Origin: Hexactinellida sp. DTS-2022 | Taxonomy: Eukaryota > Porifera > Hexactinellida | DNA: 64,000 nucleotides | NCBI GenBank assembly: GCA_028753945.1 | Contig: JAPNXP010000012.1 | Location: forward strand, 3,224,001 to 3,288,000 | Direction of reading: 5' to 3' | Shown: piece by piece, positions 22,450 to 34,800 of the stretch | Layout: every line of letters starts with the position of its first letter | Position numbering within the stretch: the first letter of the stretch is position 1 | Position numbers and translations under genes: made by a program | The notes under the pieces: model-generated | What the model was told of the DNA's origin: nothing | What the model saw: the letters and a program-made list of their open reading frames with translations, nothing else | Databases searched by the model: none

Positions 22450-22668
22450 CAATACAATGATTCCCATTCCCTGATTCCCATAATAATCCTTCCTAGCATG
22501 GTCAACAAATACCACGTTAGTTATTTAATATAAATGAACCACAAGTATAATAAATCCCCAATCTCGCGTTTGCACTGGTGTAAACGCGAGATTAACTAAA
22601 CTTAATAAAATCTCGCGTTTACACCAGTGTGAACGCGTGTACACCAATCTCGCGGTGGCACTGCAAAA
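22450..22668. repeat. Right terminal inverted repeat of Ginger copy 1
   Basis: It mirrors 18615-18815. It holds three AATCTCGCG modules and ends CACTGCAAAA against the truncated MITE that follows. Confidence 0.8.
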
Positions 22669-23053
22669 TAAATGTTATAGTAAGAGATATTTAACCAAGT
22701 AGTAATCCAGAAGAAGTAATATTATTGGGTTTAATACAAAGCACATTTGAAGTAAATTAATGTTGCAAAAGTACAAAATATTAAAGAAAACATGAAAGTG
22801 AATATAAATTTTTAGCTAATAAACATTTGAAGAACAATAACAACTAATTGGGTTTAACTTTCTTTTTTATTAGAGTATTTTTGACACGAACCGACTGCAA
22901 AGGTACAAGGCATTCATATTTTTCGTTCTGGATTACTACTTGGTTATATATCTCTAACTATAACATTTATTGCAAAAGAATCAATGGACTTAAACGACAT
23001 CCATGGTCCAAAATTTAACACTAATGAACAGGCCTTATTATAACGTAGGTCAC
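22669..23053. mobile_element. Truncated copy of the GTGACCTACGTTA MITE
   Basis: It matches 62610-62994 nearly base for base and ends AACGTAGGTCAC, but about 85 bases of its left inverted repeat are missing where it meets the Ginger right end. This points to a rearrangement rather than simple nesting. Confidence 0.8.
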
Positions 23054-23385
23054 GCACTGGGATATTTTTTTTTAATGTATAAGAAAAGGAAGTATACTAG
23101 GATGATAAGAAATAATATCTGTAAACGCCTGTACTTAGATTTTTCGTCAAGCTCTCTATGTAATCGAGATAAATAAGATCCTTCTCCCAAGGTTTGAATC
23201 TCTTTACGTTTGATACCATCGAAAATATCCTGTGAAATAGTTGGAGTGTATGACGAATTCGAAGATTTCAATCATTACGCCAATATAACTATTTCTCCAA
23301 TTGTTAAAAAATCAAAAATTACAGCTGTGCCGACAGCATGTTCCTTTAGAGGCACTATCTTTTGGTGGCTACTGGCTAGTTAATT

Positions 23386-25400
23386 GGAATCCCGGAAGTT
23401 TCGTCCCTGGAAATTTCGTCCCACGGAAGTTTCGTCCCTGGAAATTTCGTCCCCGGAAGTTTCGTCCCTGGATTATTCGTTCTATTTTTTTATTTTATTT
23501 AGTTCGATAACTAAGATAACTATTTACTAGAATATATGTTTTAATGAAATTGATGATTAGATGTAGTGAAATATAGTATGTATTCAAAAGTCAAAATTAT
23601 AAGCGATCCCCCTAAGGTAAGTTTCTATATCCCGGTTCGCATAGTCTGCAACAAGTAATTTGTATACGATTTTCTCGCTCAATCGATTTTTTACTGCGTA
23701 CCATCGTGCTACCAGCCTCCCACTTTATCAGCTTGGCTTCTTGGAGTGACTGCTCTCGTTGCAAGCATTTAAAAAGCTTTGGTACACATGGGTGTGAGCA
23801 ACCAATACTAGAATTTAAGGCATTGTGCCACCCCTCAACAGCATTGTTAGTTCGCGATAGTTTCTCACGTACTCTTTCAAACATGTTCCACATTCGGATA
23901 GGGAAGGGTGGGATCCTTCTACTGTTATCAGGCAATCTTTTACCTATATAGGTTTCTTCAAAGTAAACCGCGACATTTAGAGCAGATTCTGGAAAATCTG
24001 TCATCAGAATATTGCAGCAATCTACAACATCTTCTTCTGGCACAAACGCAAGGCTAGGAATCATCTTTAGCTTGATGAGAAATTCTCTGTCTTCTTGATA
24101 GATAGCAGATAATCCCTCTGATTGTATTTTTCTATATACATTCTGGGAGAGATGAAAGAAGCAGCCTGAAATTATTGCTAGAAATTTGTCTTCAAATACA
24201 TTTATTGCTGCTTTCTCGAAATCCATCATTACTCTAGAAGGGTCTAAGGCTGGTTGTATTTCGAGGAGTTTATCGAGGAGTCTTCTGTAAGTAGAACTAG
24301 TTTTATTAGGTAGTAGGGCATATACGCATGGATAGACAAATCCATCTTTCTCTGCATGTATGGTATACAACTGAAAAAAATACTCAGGTACAACCTTGAA
24401 GGTGCCGTCAGCATACCAAGTTCTCGAGTCTGCAAGAAGCGATAAAAACCTTGGGGCAGCAAACATAATCATCCGATTGACGTCGCCATAACCCGAATCG
24501 AAGAGTAGAAATGGTTCTTGCTTGAGTTACTTTATATTTTTCTGGAACTATTATTTCAGCAGCACAAGTAGGATTACCACAGTTTTCTTCAGATCTACTT
24601 TTGTACGTACGTATGGTTCTTTTGACAGATTCCAATTTAGGAAGTTGTGCAACACTTGAAGCTCCCATTTGCTGAATACCATAGGATAGGATGACCCTTG
24701 TACTCTCTTCAGAATCTATAGCACGTTCTTTTACTTTGTTATAACCTTTAAGCATGTCGATTCGTACAGGGTCTGAACCATGAGTATGGCTAGAATAAAT
24801 GTCGTTTAGCACCGTCGGCTTGATAATTACATCGCCTCTTGTGTGCATCCGAGCTTTACAAACACCCCGCATTTCACATACCCACTGTTGCACTTCAGAT
24901 GAGGACTTTGTCAATGTATAAACGAACCCTTGAAATATAGCCTTTTCTTTCCCCCTTCTACTTTTCAAAAATTCTATAGTGAGAGGAGCAGCAGCCATCA
25001 CAATATTGTGTTTATAACAAAAGGATAAATCGTGCACTCTGATGGAAGAAAAAATAACCGATTCTATTTTATAGCTACTTATATACACACCAATTGTTGC
25101 ATTCAATAATTGTCTATTTTAGTCACCACTGTGGTAAGGAAATATACTATTCATGCACAGTAGTATTGGTTTATCACCAGGACTAATATGGTTTCACCAA
25201 TTAAAAGTTTGTCATGTTTTTCTGAGGTTTCATTTGTAATCTCAAAATAAATAGTCAAATAAACTTGACAAAATTGAATGATATCTCCAGGGACGAAACT
25301 TCTGGAGACGAAATTTCCGGGGACGAAACTTCCAGGGGACGAAATTTCCGGGACGAAACTTCCGGGGACGAAACTTCCAGGGACGAAACTTCCGAATACC
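23386..25400 (-). mobile_element. Complete FLYWCH-MULE transposon (2015 bp)
   Basis: The 8-bp duplication AGTTAATT lies at 23378-23385 and 25401-25408. The inverted termini begin GGAATCCCGGAAG and, in reverse complement, GGTATTCGGAAG. Each is an array of alternating GAAGTTTCGTCCC and GAAATTTCGTCCC words, at about 23390-23475 and 25275-25395. One gene on the minus strand fills the middle. Target-site length and transposase both fit Mutator-like elements. Confidence 0.9.
23612..24998 (-). pseudogene. FLYWCH + MULE transposase, split by a single-base lesion
   Basis: The likely start is the Met at 24998 (MAAAPLTIEFLKSRRGKEK), since the FLYWCH zinc finger follows at once: a YTLTK region, then WVCEMRGVCKARMHT, then SHTHG. 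The upstream in-frame extension to 25106 is less plausible. The catalytic MULE region is in the second frame (24472 to 23612): D in WYADGTFKVVP, D in VMMDFEKAA, the C-x3-H element in GCFFHLSQ, and E in NNAVEGWH. The frames join near 24488 at a GGG run, where one extra base accounts for the break. The protein would be about 460 residues, normal for this group. It would bind the terminal arrays and move the element. Decay is minimal, so it is a young copy or an assembly indel. Confidence 0.88.
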
Positions 25401-25570
25401 AGTTAATTGATAGTGCCTCCAAAGGAAATGCTGTCGGCACAACTGCAATTTAGGAGTTTTTTCGCCAAGTCATCAACGCTTCAAGGTGTCAAGACCAATT
25501 TCTCAAGTGGTCACGAACCACAAGGAACGATTGATAAATTTGAAGTTTGTTATTACGTATCTTGAAACAT

Positions 25571-26048
25571 CTTCGAAATTATTTACATTTATTTATTGTT
25601 TATAAATTATCAATTACTAGCCCGCTTCGCTTGCTAGGTCGCTTCGCGGCAGAACACAACCACACATCAACCGCTTCGCGGTTGGTGTGGGGTTTATATA
25701 CTCCTAATTTCAATTATAAAGCGTAAATAGGCCTAAATAGTCTAATTTAACAATATTAAATTTTAATGCTTACGTCAACATGCAATAATGAGTTAGTATA
25801 TTGGCGATCAAAAGTGACCAGCATGTCCGAATCATGTTCTATTAAATTTTCAGATTTTATCTCTTAAAGGGCGCGAATTATGTCCGATCAAGTGAATTTT
25901 CAGGGTTCTCGAAATGTGACAATGACGTCATAACTTGTCGAGGTGTGAGAAATTTTGAGTGGAAACTTCAACTTGTTGTCGGGTGCCAAAAGTTACCCCT
26001 ATATTCCAAAAATCATAGTTTCATTATACCTAACGTATAACGTATACA
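25571..26048. other. Non-coding stretch with a TTCG-loop hairpin
   Basis: Positions 25621-25692 hold AGCCCGCTTCGCTTGCTAGG and a stem CATCAACCGC-TTCG-GCGGTTGGTG. The remainder is AT-rich and shows no coding signal. It ends in CGTATAACGTATA, part of a repeat that resumes after 40157. Confidence 0.45.
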
Positions 26049-26057
26049 TGTTGCAGC

Positions 26058-26563
26058 TAGGGCATTAGTCGATCGCCAAAAAATTGATCGCGATCTCGAT
26101 CCCGATCTTCACTTAAAATAGTATCGCGATCTCGATCCCGATCGCATTTTTACAAATGATCGCCGATCCGATCCCGATCATTTAAGTGATCATTTCTTAT
26201 TTGCCGTAGTAACTAGTCAGGATGCTCAGGTTTCAACTTGACCAACTTTTAGAAACAGTGAAGTTAGATTTTCAACAACTTGAAAAATATTTTATTGTTA
26301 CGGGCCTGTTTTATGGATAAATTGAATTAATAATCGTATTCAAATTCAAATACAACAAATTAGGTGGTTTGGTTAATTGGGAATTTAATTGGGCAACCTT
26401 TTCTAAAAGATCGGAATGTAGGATCGAAAATTTATGCAAAAAAATGATCGCGATCTCCATTTCGATCGTTCTGTAAAATACGATCGACGATCCTGCTTCG
26501 ATCGTCAAAAAAGGATCGCGATCGTGATCGCGCGATCTTTGATCGTTCGATCTTAATGCCCTA
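26058..26563. mobile_element. hAT MITE (506 bp) in the Ginger copy 2 terminus
   Basis: The ends are TAGGGCATTA and TAATGCCCTA, with a perfect 8-bp duplication GTTGCAGC at 26050-26057 and 26564-26571. The interior is packed with GATCGCGATC-type words in both orientations. It cuts the first ten bases of the Ginger inverted repeat from the rest. Confidence 0.92.
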
Positions 26564-26911
26564 GTTGCAGCCCAAATTCGAATTTGGCCCGTTCGCGAAC
26601 GGGCTGGTCCATTTGCAAACAGACCACTTAATGGTCTATTGGCAAATGAGCTAGATCTATTGGCCCAAATGCGAATCGTATCAAAACTAATTCAAATGGT
26701 TAGTTAATAAGTCATCAAATCAGACTAGCTCCCCAAATGGGCTACAATAGTAAAATAACTTATTGTAACCTATTAAACACGATCCTAAAGTACAGTAATT
26801 ATCGGTTATACTACAACACCGATTATAAGAACATATCGGTTGTAACTTATAAAAACATATTTCTCTCCTCCCGTCAATGTTCTTATAATAACCGATTACT
26901 ACTGTATGTAT

Positions 26912-27113
26912 CAGTGATGTGCTCCGTTACTAATTCTTTCGTTATTCCGTTACTCCGTTACCGTTACTTTATAACTCCTGTTACCGTTACTCCGTTACAG
27001 TACTTTTTTTCTCCAGTTACCGTTACTTTATTTTCCCGTTACCGTTACTTTTTCCGTTACCGTTACTTTTTCCGTTACCGTACTCCGTTACTCAGTAACG
27101 GAGCACATCACTG
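26912..27113. mobile_element. hAT MITE (202 bp) with CCGTTACCGTTAC repeats
   Basis: The ends are CAGTGATGTGCTCCGTTACT and its near-perfect inverse, with a perfect 8-bp duplication GTATGTAT at 26904-26911 and 27114-27121. The interior is a run of CCGTTACCGTTACTTTTT-like units. Confidence 0.93.
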
Positions 27114-27356
27114 GTATGTATAGTAATAATTATAGGAACTAAATGTTCAACACGAACACGGAACAAATCGTAAACTAACAATAACATTCTTGTCTGTTGT
27201 TTTCATATAAAATTCTGTATATTGTAGGCAGTATACTATAATGATAGAGTGCCGTACGTCAATATAATTATACATTATACAGAGCATGTGAAAGTAGTAA
27301 ACTTCACCAATGCGTAAACTACGATGCGTCATTAAGTACTAATGTATATTCAACTG

Positions 27357-28477
27357 TTACAGCCGAGGCTTGTTGAAACAACTCTTCCCCTCATGACATC
27401 TTGAGTGACAGGATAATGAGGCTTTACGACATGAACAACGAGATGTTGAACAATTCTTGCATTTGCACAAATAAATAACGTTCTGAGAAGCATTCTGCAT
27501 CGCTGTTCTCTGAGAAATAGTATTTAGAGGAACACCTTCTCGATCCAAGAACTTGGAAGGACAAATTTCAAATTGATTTATTGAATATTTTCTGTCTAGT
27601 ACTCCATATTTCGTTCCAATTGAATACATATCCTCCTCTTTACCTAACACGATTCCAAGCATATTTTTATTTCCGAAAGCCAACGAATCTGGTTTGGATA
27701 TTTGCAGTATGATGTTGTCACCAATACTTGCGTCAAGAAACCGATTGCAACTTGATTTAAGCATTCGTTGGTGAAGTTGTACTTGCTTGCGCTTAATTCC
27801 TCTCCTTTGAGTATCAGATCCTACTTGTCGCTTCTGTAGATCACAACGGTGACACCAGACTGAGCATCCGTAGCCTTCTTCTCCTTCAGTTCTGCCACAA
27901 ATTGCATGAATAAACCTATTACAACCCGGACAACTGTGTGTTCTTGATGTTTCTTTCTCACAAACAGCACAGTTGATTGAAGTAATCGTTTGAGATTCTA
28001 CAGATATATGTTCTGGTGTAATCAAGTTACTAATCTCTGATTCCACAGTATTAAACTTGGAATTGATTAGAGTGGATGGTAAGAGTTCTGGGGGATAATG
28101 ACAGTCTTGAGATTCTTCATAAACATGAACAGTGCTGGACAATGGTTGAGATATTTCATCTAAATATGGATCCGAGTGGAAATCTAATTGTTCAATTGTG
28201 CTAGAGTTGTCGGAGTTTATTGGATTGTCAATTGAACAAGTTGAATGCAGTTCGATTGGATTACTAGCATACTCCTGGATAGTTCGGTCAAGATCTTCTT
28301 CGGTAGATATACCAGACCCTAATTCGATTGGAATTCCAAACTCGGATAATCCAATGGGTGGCTTCATGTTGAAAATAGGATGAAATGGTGTCATTCCAAT
28401 TGTTGAATGGTAGTTTGTATTTCTTCTATACTGTACTAATCGGACATATTTCACCCAATTGGCGTCATTTTTATTTT
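27357..28477 (-). pseudogene. KRBA2-like Ginger transposase copy 2, C-terminal part
   Basis: It continues the integrase core right after the third catalytic residue (NDANWVKYVRLVQY onward). It then has a Ser/Glu-rich linker, the PHD-like cluster (CAVCEKETSRTHSCPGC) and the Cys-rich tail (CKCKNCSTSRCSCRK), ending at 27357. It is cut from its N-terminal part (37934-38759) by the 9446-bp element. One copy of the 10-bp duplication joins the halves in phase, with the same spacing as copy 1. No other lesion is seen, so the gene was intact when it was hit. Confidence 0.9.
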
Positions 28478-28650
28478 GGGAAAATTCCAAAAATACTCAA
28501 GTTTAAAAAAAAAATCCAAATATACTCAACTTTTTACTGATACTCAAATATAAAACTAGATCTGTTTCATCGTAACTTGATTCGCATCGTAACTTGATTC
28601 GCACCATGGATGTAATTATTCTATAGTAACTTGATTCGCTTCTAATACCT
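28478..28650. repeat. Left terminal inverted repeat of the integrase-OTU element
   Basis: It holds GGGAAAATTCCAAAAA, repeated ATACTCAA words, and four GTAACTTGATTCGC-like words. The matching right sequences are at 36660-36950 and 37740-37923. Confidence 0.85.
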
Positions 28651-28800
28651 AACACAATATCTCTAGTCAATGATAGAATGGGACAAGGATTGAGATGAGT
28701 ATAAATTTGTCGTAAAATGCTAAAAAACATATACCACATACCAAAAACTTAGTAATTTCTCAAGCAATTTCTTATTCGTTTATTATTATTGATTGATATT

Positions 28801-31800
28801 ATGGATGAAATTCAACATAATAATTTGGTGAAATTTCTATTGAATGGAACGTATTCAATTGAAATAAGAGAAGGAAAAAGACACTTAAGAAGTAATTTTC
28901 GCAGAAAGGCCTCCCATTTTACAGTTGAAGGCGAAAAACTATACAAGGTTAGTCAAACATTACTGAATAGAATTGTATATTTAATGTATCTGTTTGTATG
29001 TAAAAATTTTTGCATAAACTAAAGACATTCAGGGCTGAAGTTGTGGCCTCCTCGAACAACTTCGAGTCTTGTGCGAATAAATTTATAATTAAAAAAAATA
29101 TTACTACTCTTTCTTTCGCAAAACTAATTGTCGAGAATAAGCACACGACAAGCGACAACCTGTTGTTTTGTGGCCACCACAGGTAGGGTAACGATCTTTG
29201 AAGCGTACCCAATAGTATTTTTACTGTGCCCACTAACATTTAATTAAAAGTAAACCTCGTTTCAGGATATTCAGAATGAATCAAATTTTATCGCAATCGT
29301 TGTTACATGCAATTATTATATACAACAAAGTTGCATGTAAAATGGTGACATACAAGGTGTAGCAATGTTGCATGCAATGTTGCCTTTTCTGCTGCATAAA
29401 AATAGAACACTGCTCAATTTCTATGCAACAAAGTTGCATGGAATTCCCAACAAAATTATACATAGATGATGCAACAAATGTTGCATCATGGCTTTATACT
29501 AATATCCAAATGTATTACACGTACGTATTAAATATCGTGAAAACTTATTATCAGAAATTTTCTCTTATAGGTTGTTCGTAATAAGAAGGGTAATCTTGAA
29601 CGTTTTGAATACCCACACCAATCCGAAATCCCTAATATTCTGGAGGCGTATCATGTGGATCACCCGGGCATCAATGCTATGACGTGCTCTATTAGACAAA
29701 CCTATTTTTGGGATAATATGTACGACACTATCGAACAATTTGTAAGTTTGTTTCTATTGGTTAGTTATTACAATGATAAATTTTAGAATAACGTCACTCT
29801 ACAAATAGGTCAAGTCATGTCACTTTTGTCAGATAAATTCTGCAAATATTCCGCATCCACACAGGGAACTCCAACCCATCATTCCCCCTGAGAGACCTTG
29901 GCAGCACATAGGCATTGATTTATTTGTTGATATGCCTCAAAATGAGTTTGGATACAAACATGTGCTCGTGGCTGTTTGTTACTTAAGCAAATATGTCGTT
30001 GCACGACCGCTTAGAACGAAAACTAGCGCAGAAGTAGTTGCTGAGCTATTGAGTGTCTACCTCACTTATGGTGTCCCGAAAATATGCCAGCACGACCAAG
30101 GAAGAGAATTTACCAGCAAGGTTAGTAATTCCAATAACTTATAAAGTATAATGCGATACATGTACGATATTGTCATTCTAATTCAATGCAGAAATGCAAA
30201 CTTTAACTCATCCTTCATTGTCAACAATACTGACATCAATTATTGTGCAACATTCCAACAAGATCGTATGCAACAGTTGCATCATGATAATAATAATTGT
30301 ATCTAAACTAGTAATCTAGTATCGTTCTAGTACGTCTCATTGTTTTGATTGGTGCTAAATCTATCTTATTTTGAAGTCACTACGTAATTCTCATTATTGC
30401 TATTGTAATAATGATGAAATATTCGATTTCTTTTCACCAAAAAAAATCCAAAATTGCAGCCTGTGCCGACGCATGTTCCTTTGGTGGCACTATATTTTGT
30501 TGGTTGTTTATTTATAGTGCCTCCAAAAGAACATGCTGTCGGCGCAGGCTGCAATTTTGGATTTTTTTTTCGCCATGTCATCATCACTATGAAGGTGTTA
30601 AATTATTTCAAAAAGGTGTTACAGAAGGCATCGACCCTTAGAGTGGTGGAAGTTTCCATTTAGTTCATATAATTTTAGAGATATTCAAGTTTGAGTAGAA
30701 TATAATAGCTAATGACTCAGCATATTTTATGTGAGTGTTGGGTCATCACCCAACATCAACTAACCTATTTTAAATATCAAATTAGCAAAATTGTAAAAAC
30801 ACATTTTTTTAACGATGTCATCATCACCTCAAGGTGTCAAGACCCACTTGTATAGGTGGCACGTGCCATAAGGACCAATTGATAATTTGAAAGTTTGTTT
30901 CTATCTTCTATGATCTCTGAGATTTATGATATTTAATTAATTAGTATAAATAATTATTAATAATATTTATAATTTAACACCAATTTCAATGTCAACTTAT
31001 ATTTATTAAGTTTAATTATTTTGTCATAAATAATTAATTAATTAATTTGGCTATCAAATTTCAATTCCGCACACTCGATAACCCCTAATAAACAAATTGG
31101 GAGCATCTATATAAGTCATATACTGACTTAATTAATTATTATTAATTACGTCAGTATATTAACAGTGCAAGAGTATTCTTGCAGAAGGAAATATAATCAC
31201 ATAATCTGTCGTTGTTATGGAATGTAGAATCTTAGTTTTCAATTGGAAAATAGAAGCCTACTCGATCTCACAAGTTGAATCAATATAATAATAACGAGTT
31301 GAAACAATAGAATTAGATTTAACACTTTCAATTGAACTGAAGTGTTAGTAAACAAAGGAAACTTGCAACTCAATTGTGGCACAAACTAAGTACAATTTGA
31401 AAATTCGTGCACTGTGAAAAGGTGTAGAATTTAATTCTCTATCGAATGCATATAAATAGAATATTCGCGCACTATTTATTGTTCTTTTTCTAATATTAAA
31501 CAGGTGCAAAAATGTGTCCAAAAAAATGTGATAATAAAACGTGACCCCAGGTGCACATCTGTAACCCATGAGACACATATCCTGAAAATTTGGGCTCTTA
31601 GTTAGTAAAACTCTGTTCAGTAGAGAGGCTACGGACTAATAAAAATCCAAAATTGCAGCCTGTGCCGACGCATGTTCCTTTGGTGGCACTACATTTTGTT
31701 GGTTGTTTATTTATAGTGCCTCCAATAGAACATTCTGTCGGCGCAGGCTGCAATTTTGGATTTTTTTTTCGCCATGTCATCATCACTATGAAGGTGTTAA

Positions 31801-34800
31801 ATTATTTCAAAAAGGTGTTACAGAAGGCATCGACCCTTAGAGTGGTGGAAGTTTCCATTTAGTTCATATAATTTTAGAGATATTCAAGTTTGAGTAGAAT
31901 ATAATAGCTGATGACTCAGCATTTTTTATGTGTGTGTTGGGTCATCACCCAACATCAACTAACCCATTTTAATTATCGAATTAAAAAAATTGTAAAAATA
32001 CATTTTTTTGACGATGTCATAATCACCTCAAGGTGTCAAGACCCACTTGTATAGGTGGTACCTGGCATAAGGACCAATTGATAAATTGAAAGTTTGTTTC
32101 TATCTTGTATCATCTCTGAGATTAATGAAATTTATCTAGTTAGTATAAATATTTAATTTATTTATTTATTATTTAACACCATTATTATATACAGCAAAAT
32201 AAATTAAGTTCAATTATTTGCAATTATTATTAATTTAAATTGAATTTCACTATAATATTTGAATTCCACGCACTCGATAACCCCAATAATCTATTTGGAA
32301 CCGTCTATAAGTTAAATACAAATGAATTAATTATAATTAATTAAGTCAGTCATTAATTGTGCAAGAATATTCTCGCCGAAATAAATATAATCACTTAATC
32401 TGTCGTTGTTGTGGAATGTAAAATCTTAACGGTTCTATCATAAACCATCTTTAGTTTAATGCCATTCATTCATTATGTATTGATAATAAATTATATTATT
32501 AGTTATTTATTTTAGCAATGTTATCCATGGTTGGTTGAGTTGAGTCAACAAATTCCTTATATTATATTATTTAATTTAATCAATTGTATAGTAATCCTAA
32601 AATTAAATAGAAGCCAGCTGGAATTTATAAGTTAAATCAATATAATTATCGCAAGTTGAATCACTAGAGTAGGATTTAACAAGTTAAATCAATATAATTA
32701 TTACAAGTTGAAACAATAGAATTAGATTTAACACTTTACTGAAATTGAAGTGTCAGTAAACAAGGAAATTTCAACCCCCATTTATGGCAGAAATTGACCC
32801 CTTTATTGAAAAATTTCTTCTCCCATCAGACGCAGAATTTTATGGCGAATCCAAATGTGAAATAAAATTTTAGGGTTTAGTAAAACATTTTTTGAGTTAT
32901 GGACCAGACAAATTTTGAAAGGTGTTAAAGATGTGTCAAAAATTTGTTAATACAAAATCGTAACCCCAGGTGCAAATTAGACGTCGACTCCGAATCTACA
33001 TGCCAAGTTTCAGCCCTCTATGTATACAGGTGTGGCCAGGGCACCTGCTACGGAGAAATAATAATAATATAAATAAAGGCAGTGATTCTAATACTGGGCC
33101 ACTATACTATAGTATAGTCGGCACAGTAATAACTAACCAAAGCACTAAGATTAGAACTGGGCCACTATACTATAGTATAGTCGGCACAGTAAAAATGTAA
33201 TCTGATTGACCAATTTAAAAACTTTAACAGGAGTTCAGCGATCTGCATCAACAGCTAGGAGTAGATAACAGGCGGACCAGTGCTTATTATCCTCAAAGCA
33301 ACGGTCTTGTGGAGGCACACAACAAGATTTTGAAAAGGTTTGAGTTTATTATTTTGATTAAAAATCTTTAACAATGAATCATAATACTGTTATATGTATT
33401 AAGAATGTAAATAAGTAAACAATTTTTTAACTAATATTTCGTAGGAAAATTGTGAAACTTCGCCAAACCTCAGATGGAGCATGGCCAACCAAACTACCAT
33501 TCGCAGTAATAGCTTCAAATACTAAGATCAAGAGAGCCACAAAGTTTACAGCATTCGAGCTTATGTTTGGCCGCAAGTGTGATGCCATTCCATTACTAAA
33601 TCTGAGCAAAATGTACAGCACATTTACTAGCGAACAATCCTCAGACGATGAATCGATCCAGAGCAACTCTCTAGATGATCCTTTTACTAATGAAACTGAA
33701 AATACTGACGTTCTTGGCGAAGAAATGCAGTTAATTCGGAATCAAAATGAATCGGAAGCTCGATTAAATATCAAAATTGAGCAGAAAAGGCAAAAGCGGA
33801 TCTATGATAAGAAAGTGAAAACTAACAGGTATATACTACTATTCAAATAAAAAATAAAAATGGATATCTTATTCAATAATTCTATTTTAGGGAGGATTTT
33901 CAAGAGGGCGATTTGTTTTTAGTACGCAATGTCAAAAAAGACAAGAAACTTCCTAATACTAAGACACAACCTAAATTTCTCGGCCCCTTTCCTGCAAATA
34001 CAGTAACAAAAAGTAATTTGTTTACTGTAAAACATACTAAACAGAAACAGAGTAAAGCTGTTTATCCTATACATCTTTCCAAGAAGTATATACAACGCGA
34101 AAAACAGGTAAATGAACGCCGAAACTTAAATAATTAAATCTTGAATACGAATAGTATTATATTCTTCTATCCTTGCAGCCGCTCCTCGAAGATATTTCTA
34201 TAAAAAAAACTGTCTCAACTACTATTATTTCACCCATTCCACACCAAGAGACAAAACCTTACAAAACAAGGAACAGAGATGTGCAACCTAAGATTGATTG
34301 TAAGAGAACAAAAGTAAGTATAATATATTTTAAACTAGAGTTTCTAATAATCATGTATGATTGATTTACTGCAATTTAGATCGAAACTCCATGCGAGCAG
34401 TTTGTCTATGGAATTTCGCGAGAAACAATCCTTGATGAATTAAATTTTTTGCAGGTAAGTAAAATTCATAGAACTTATTTTCGTATGGTTATAACTAGGG
34501 CTGGTAGAAATGCTGTTAATTAGCAGCCGATTTAGTTGTTAGCTGTTAAGGCTCATTTATTGAAAGTCATTTTGTTGATTTATCAGGTCTATTTTTAGTA
34601 TATTTATACTATAGTATAGCTATATTTGCACAAAATCACATTGTATTACAATCAGTATATTTACGTATGCAAAGAAAAGCAAATTGCTATGTAGCAGCTT
34701 TTATTAATTTCTAGAAACACTAAGAAATTATTCACTCTTTAGAAGAGTCGTTTTAAGCAAATCGTTCTTTCACAGTGAATGTCGATTCCACTTATCATAG

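Larger units (their letters stand above)
18615..22668 (-). mobile_element. Ginger-type integrase DNA transposon (copy 1, about 4.05 kb)
   Basis: Inverted repeats of about 200 bp bracket the transposase gene: 18615-18815 and about 22450-22668. Both contain CTCGCGTTTACACCAGTG, GTGGTTCATTTATATTAAAT and ACCATGCTAGG in matching order. The left end is TGTTGCAGTG, fitting the TGTNR start reported for Ginger elements. The right end reads CACTGCAAAA and abuts a truncated MITE, so a right target duplication cannot be read; TTTA precedes the left end. A foldback MITE lies inside at 19039-19208. Confidence 0.8.
23306..25570. repeat. Family R hairpin copy split by a MULE transposon
   Basis: The left arm (about 23306-23385, AAATTACAGCTGTGCCGAC onward) and the right arm (25401-25480) are inverted partners, and the outer tail reaches about 25570. 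The loop is interrupted by the MULE at 23386-25400. The hairpin at about 10850-10930 keeps the same loop words (CCAGTAGCCACCAAAAGATAG) without the insert. Confidence 0.8.

Noticed and set aside
25265-25453. Frame with DETSGDETSRDETS-like repeats and its minus-strand partner
   Set aside because: It is the translated terminal array of the MULE at 23386-25400, not a protein.
30366-31862. Short frames starting MQPVPTHVPLVAL or MMMTWRKKNPKLQP
   Set aside because: They are translations of family R hairpins inside intron 3 and cross no conserved domain.
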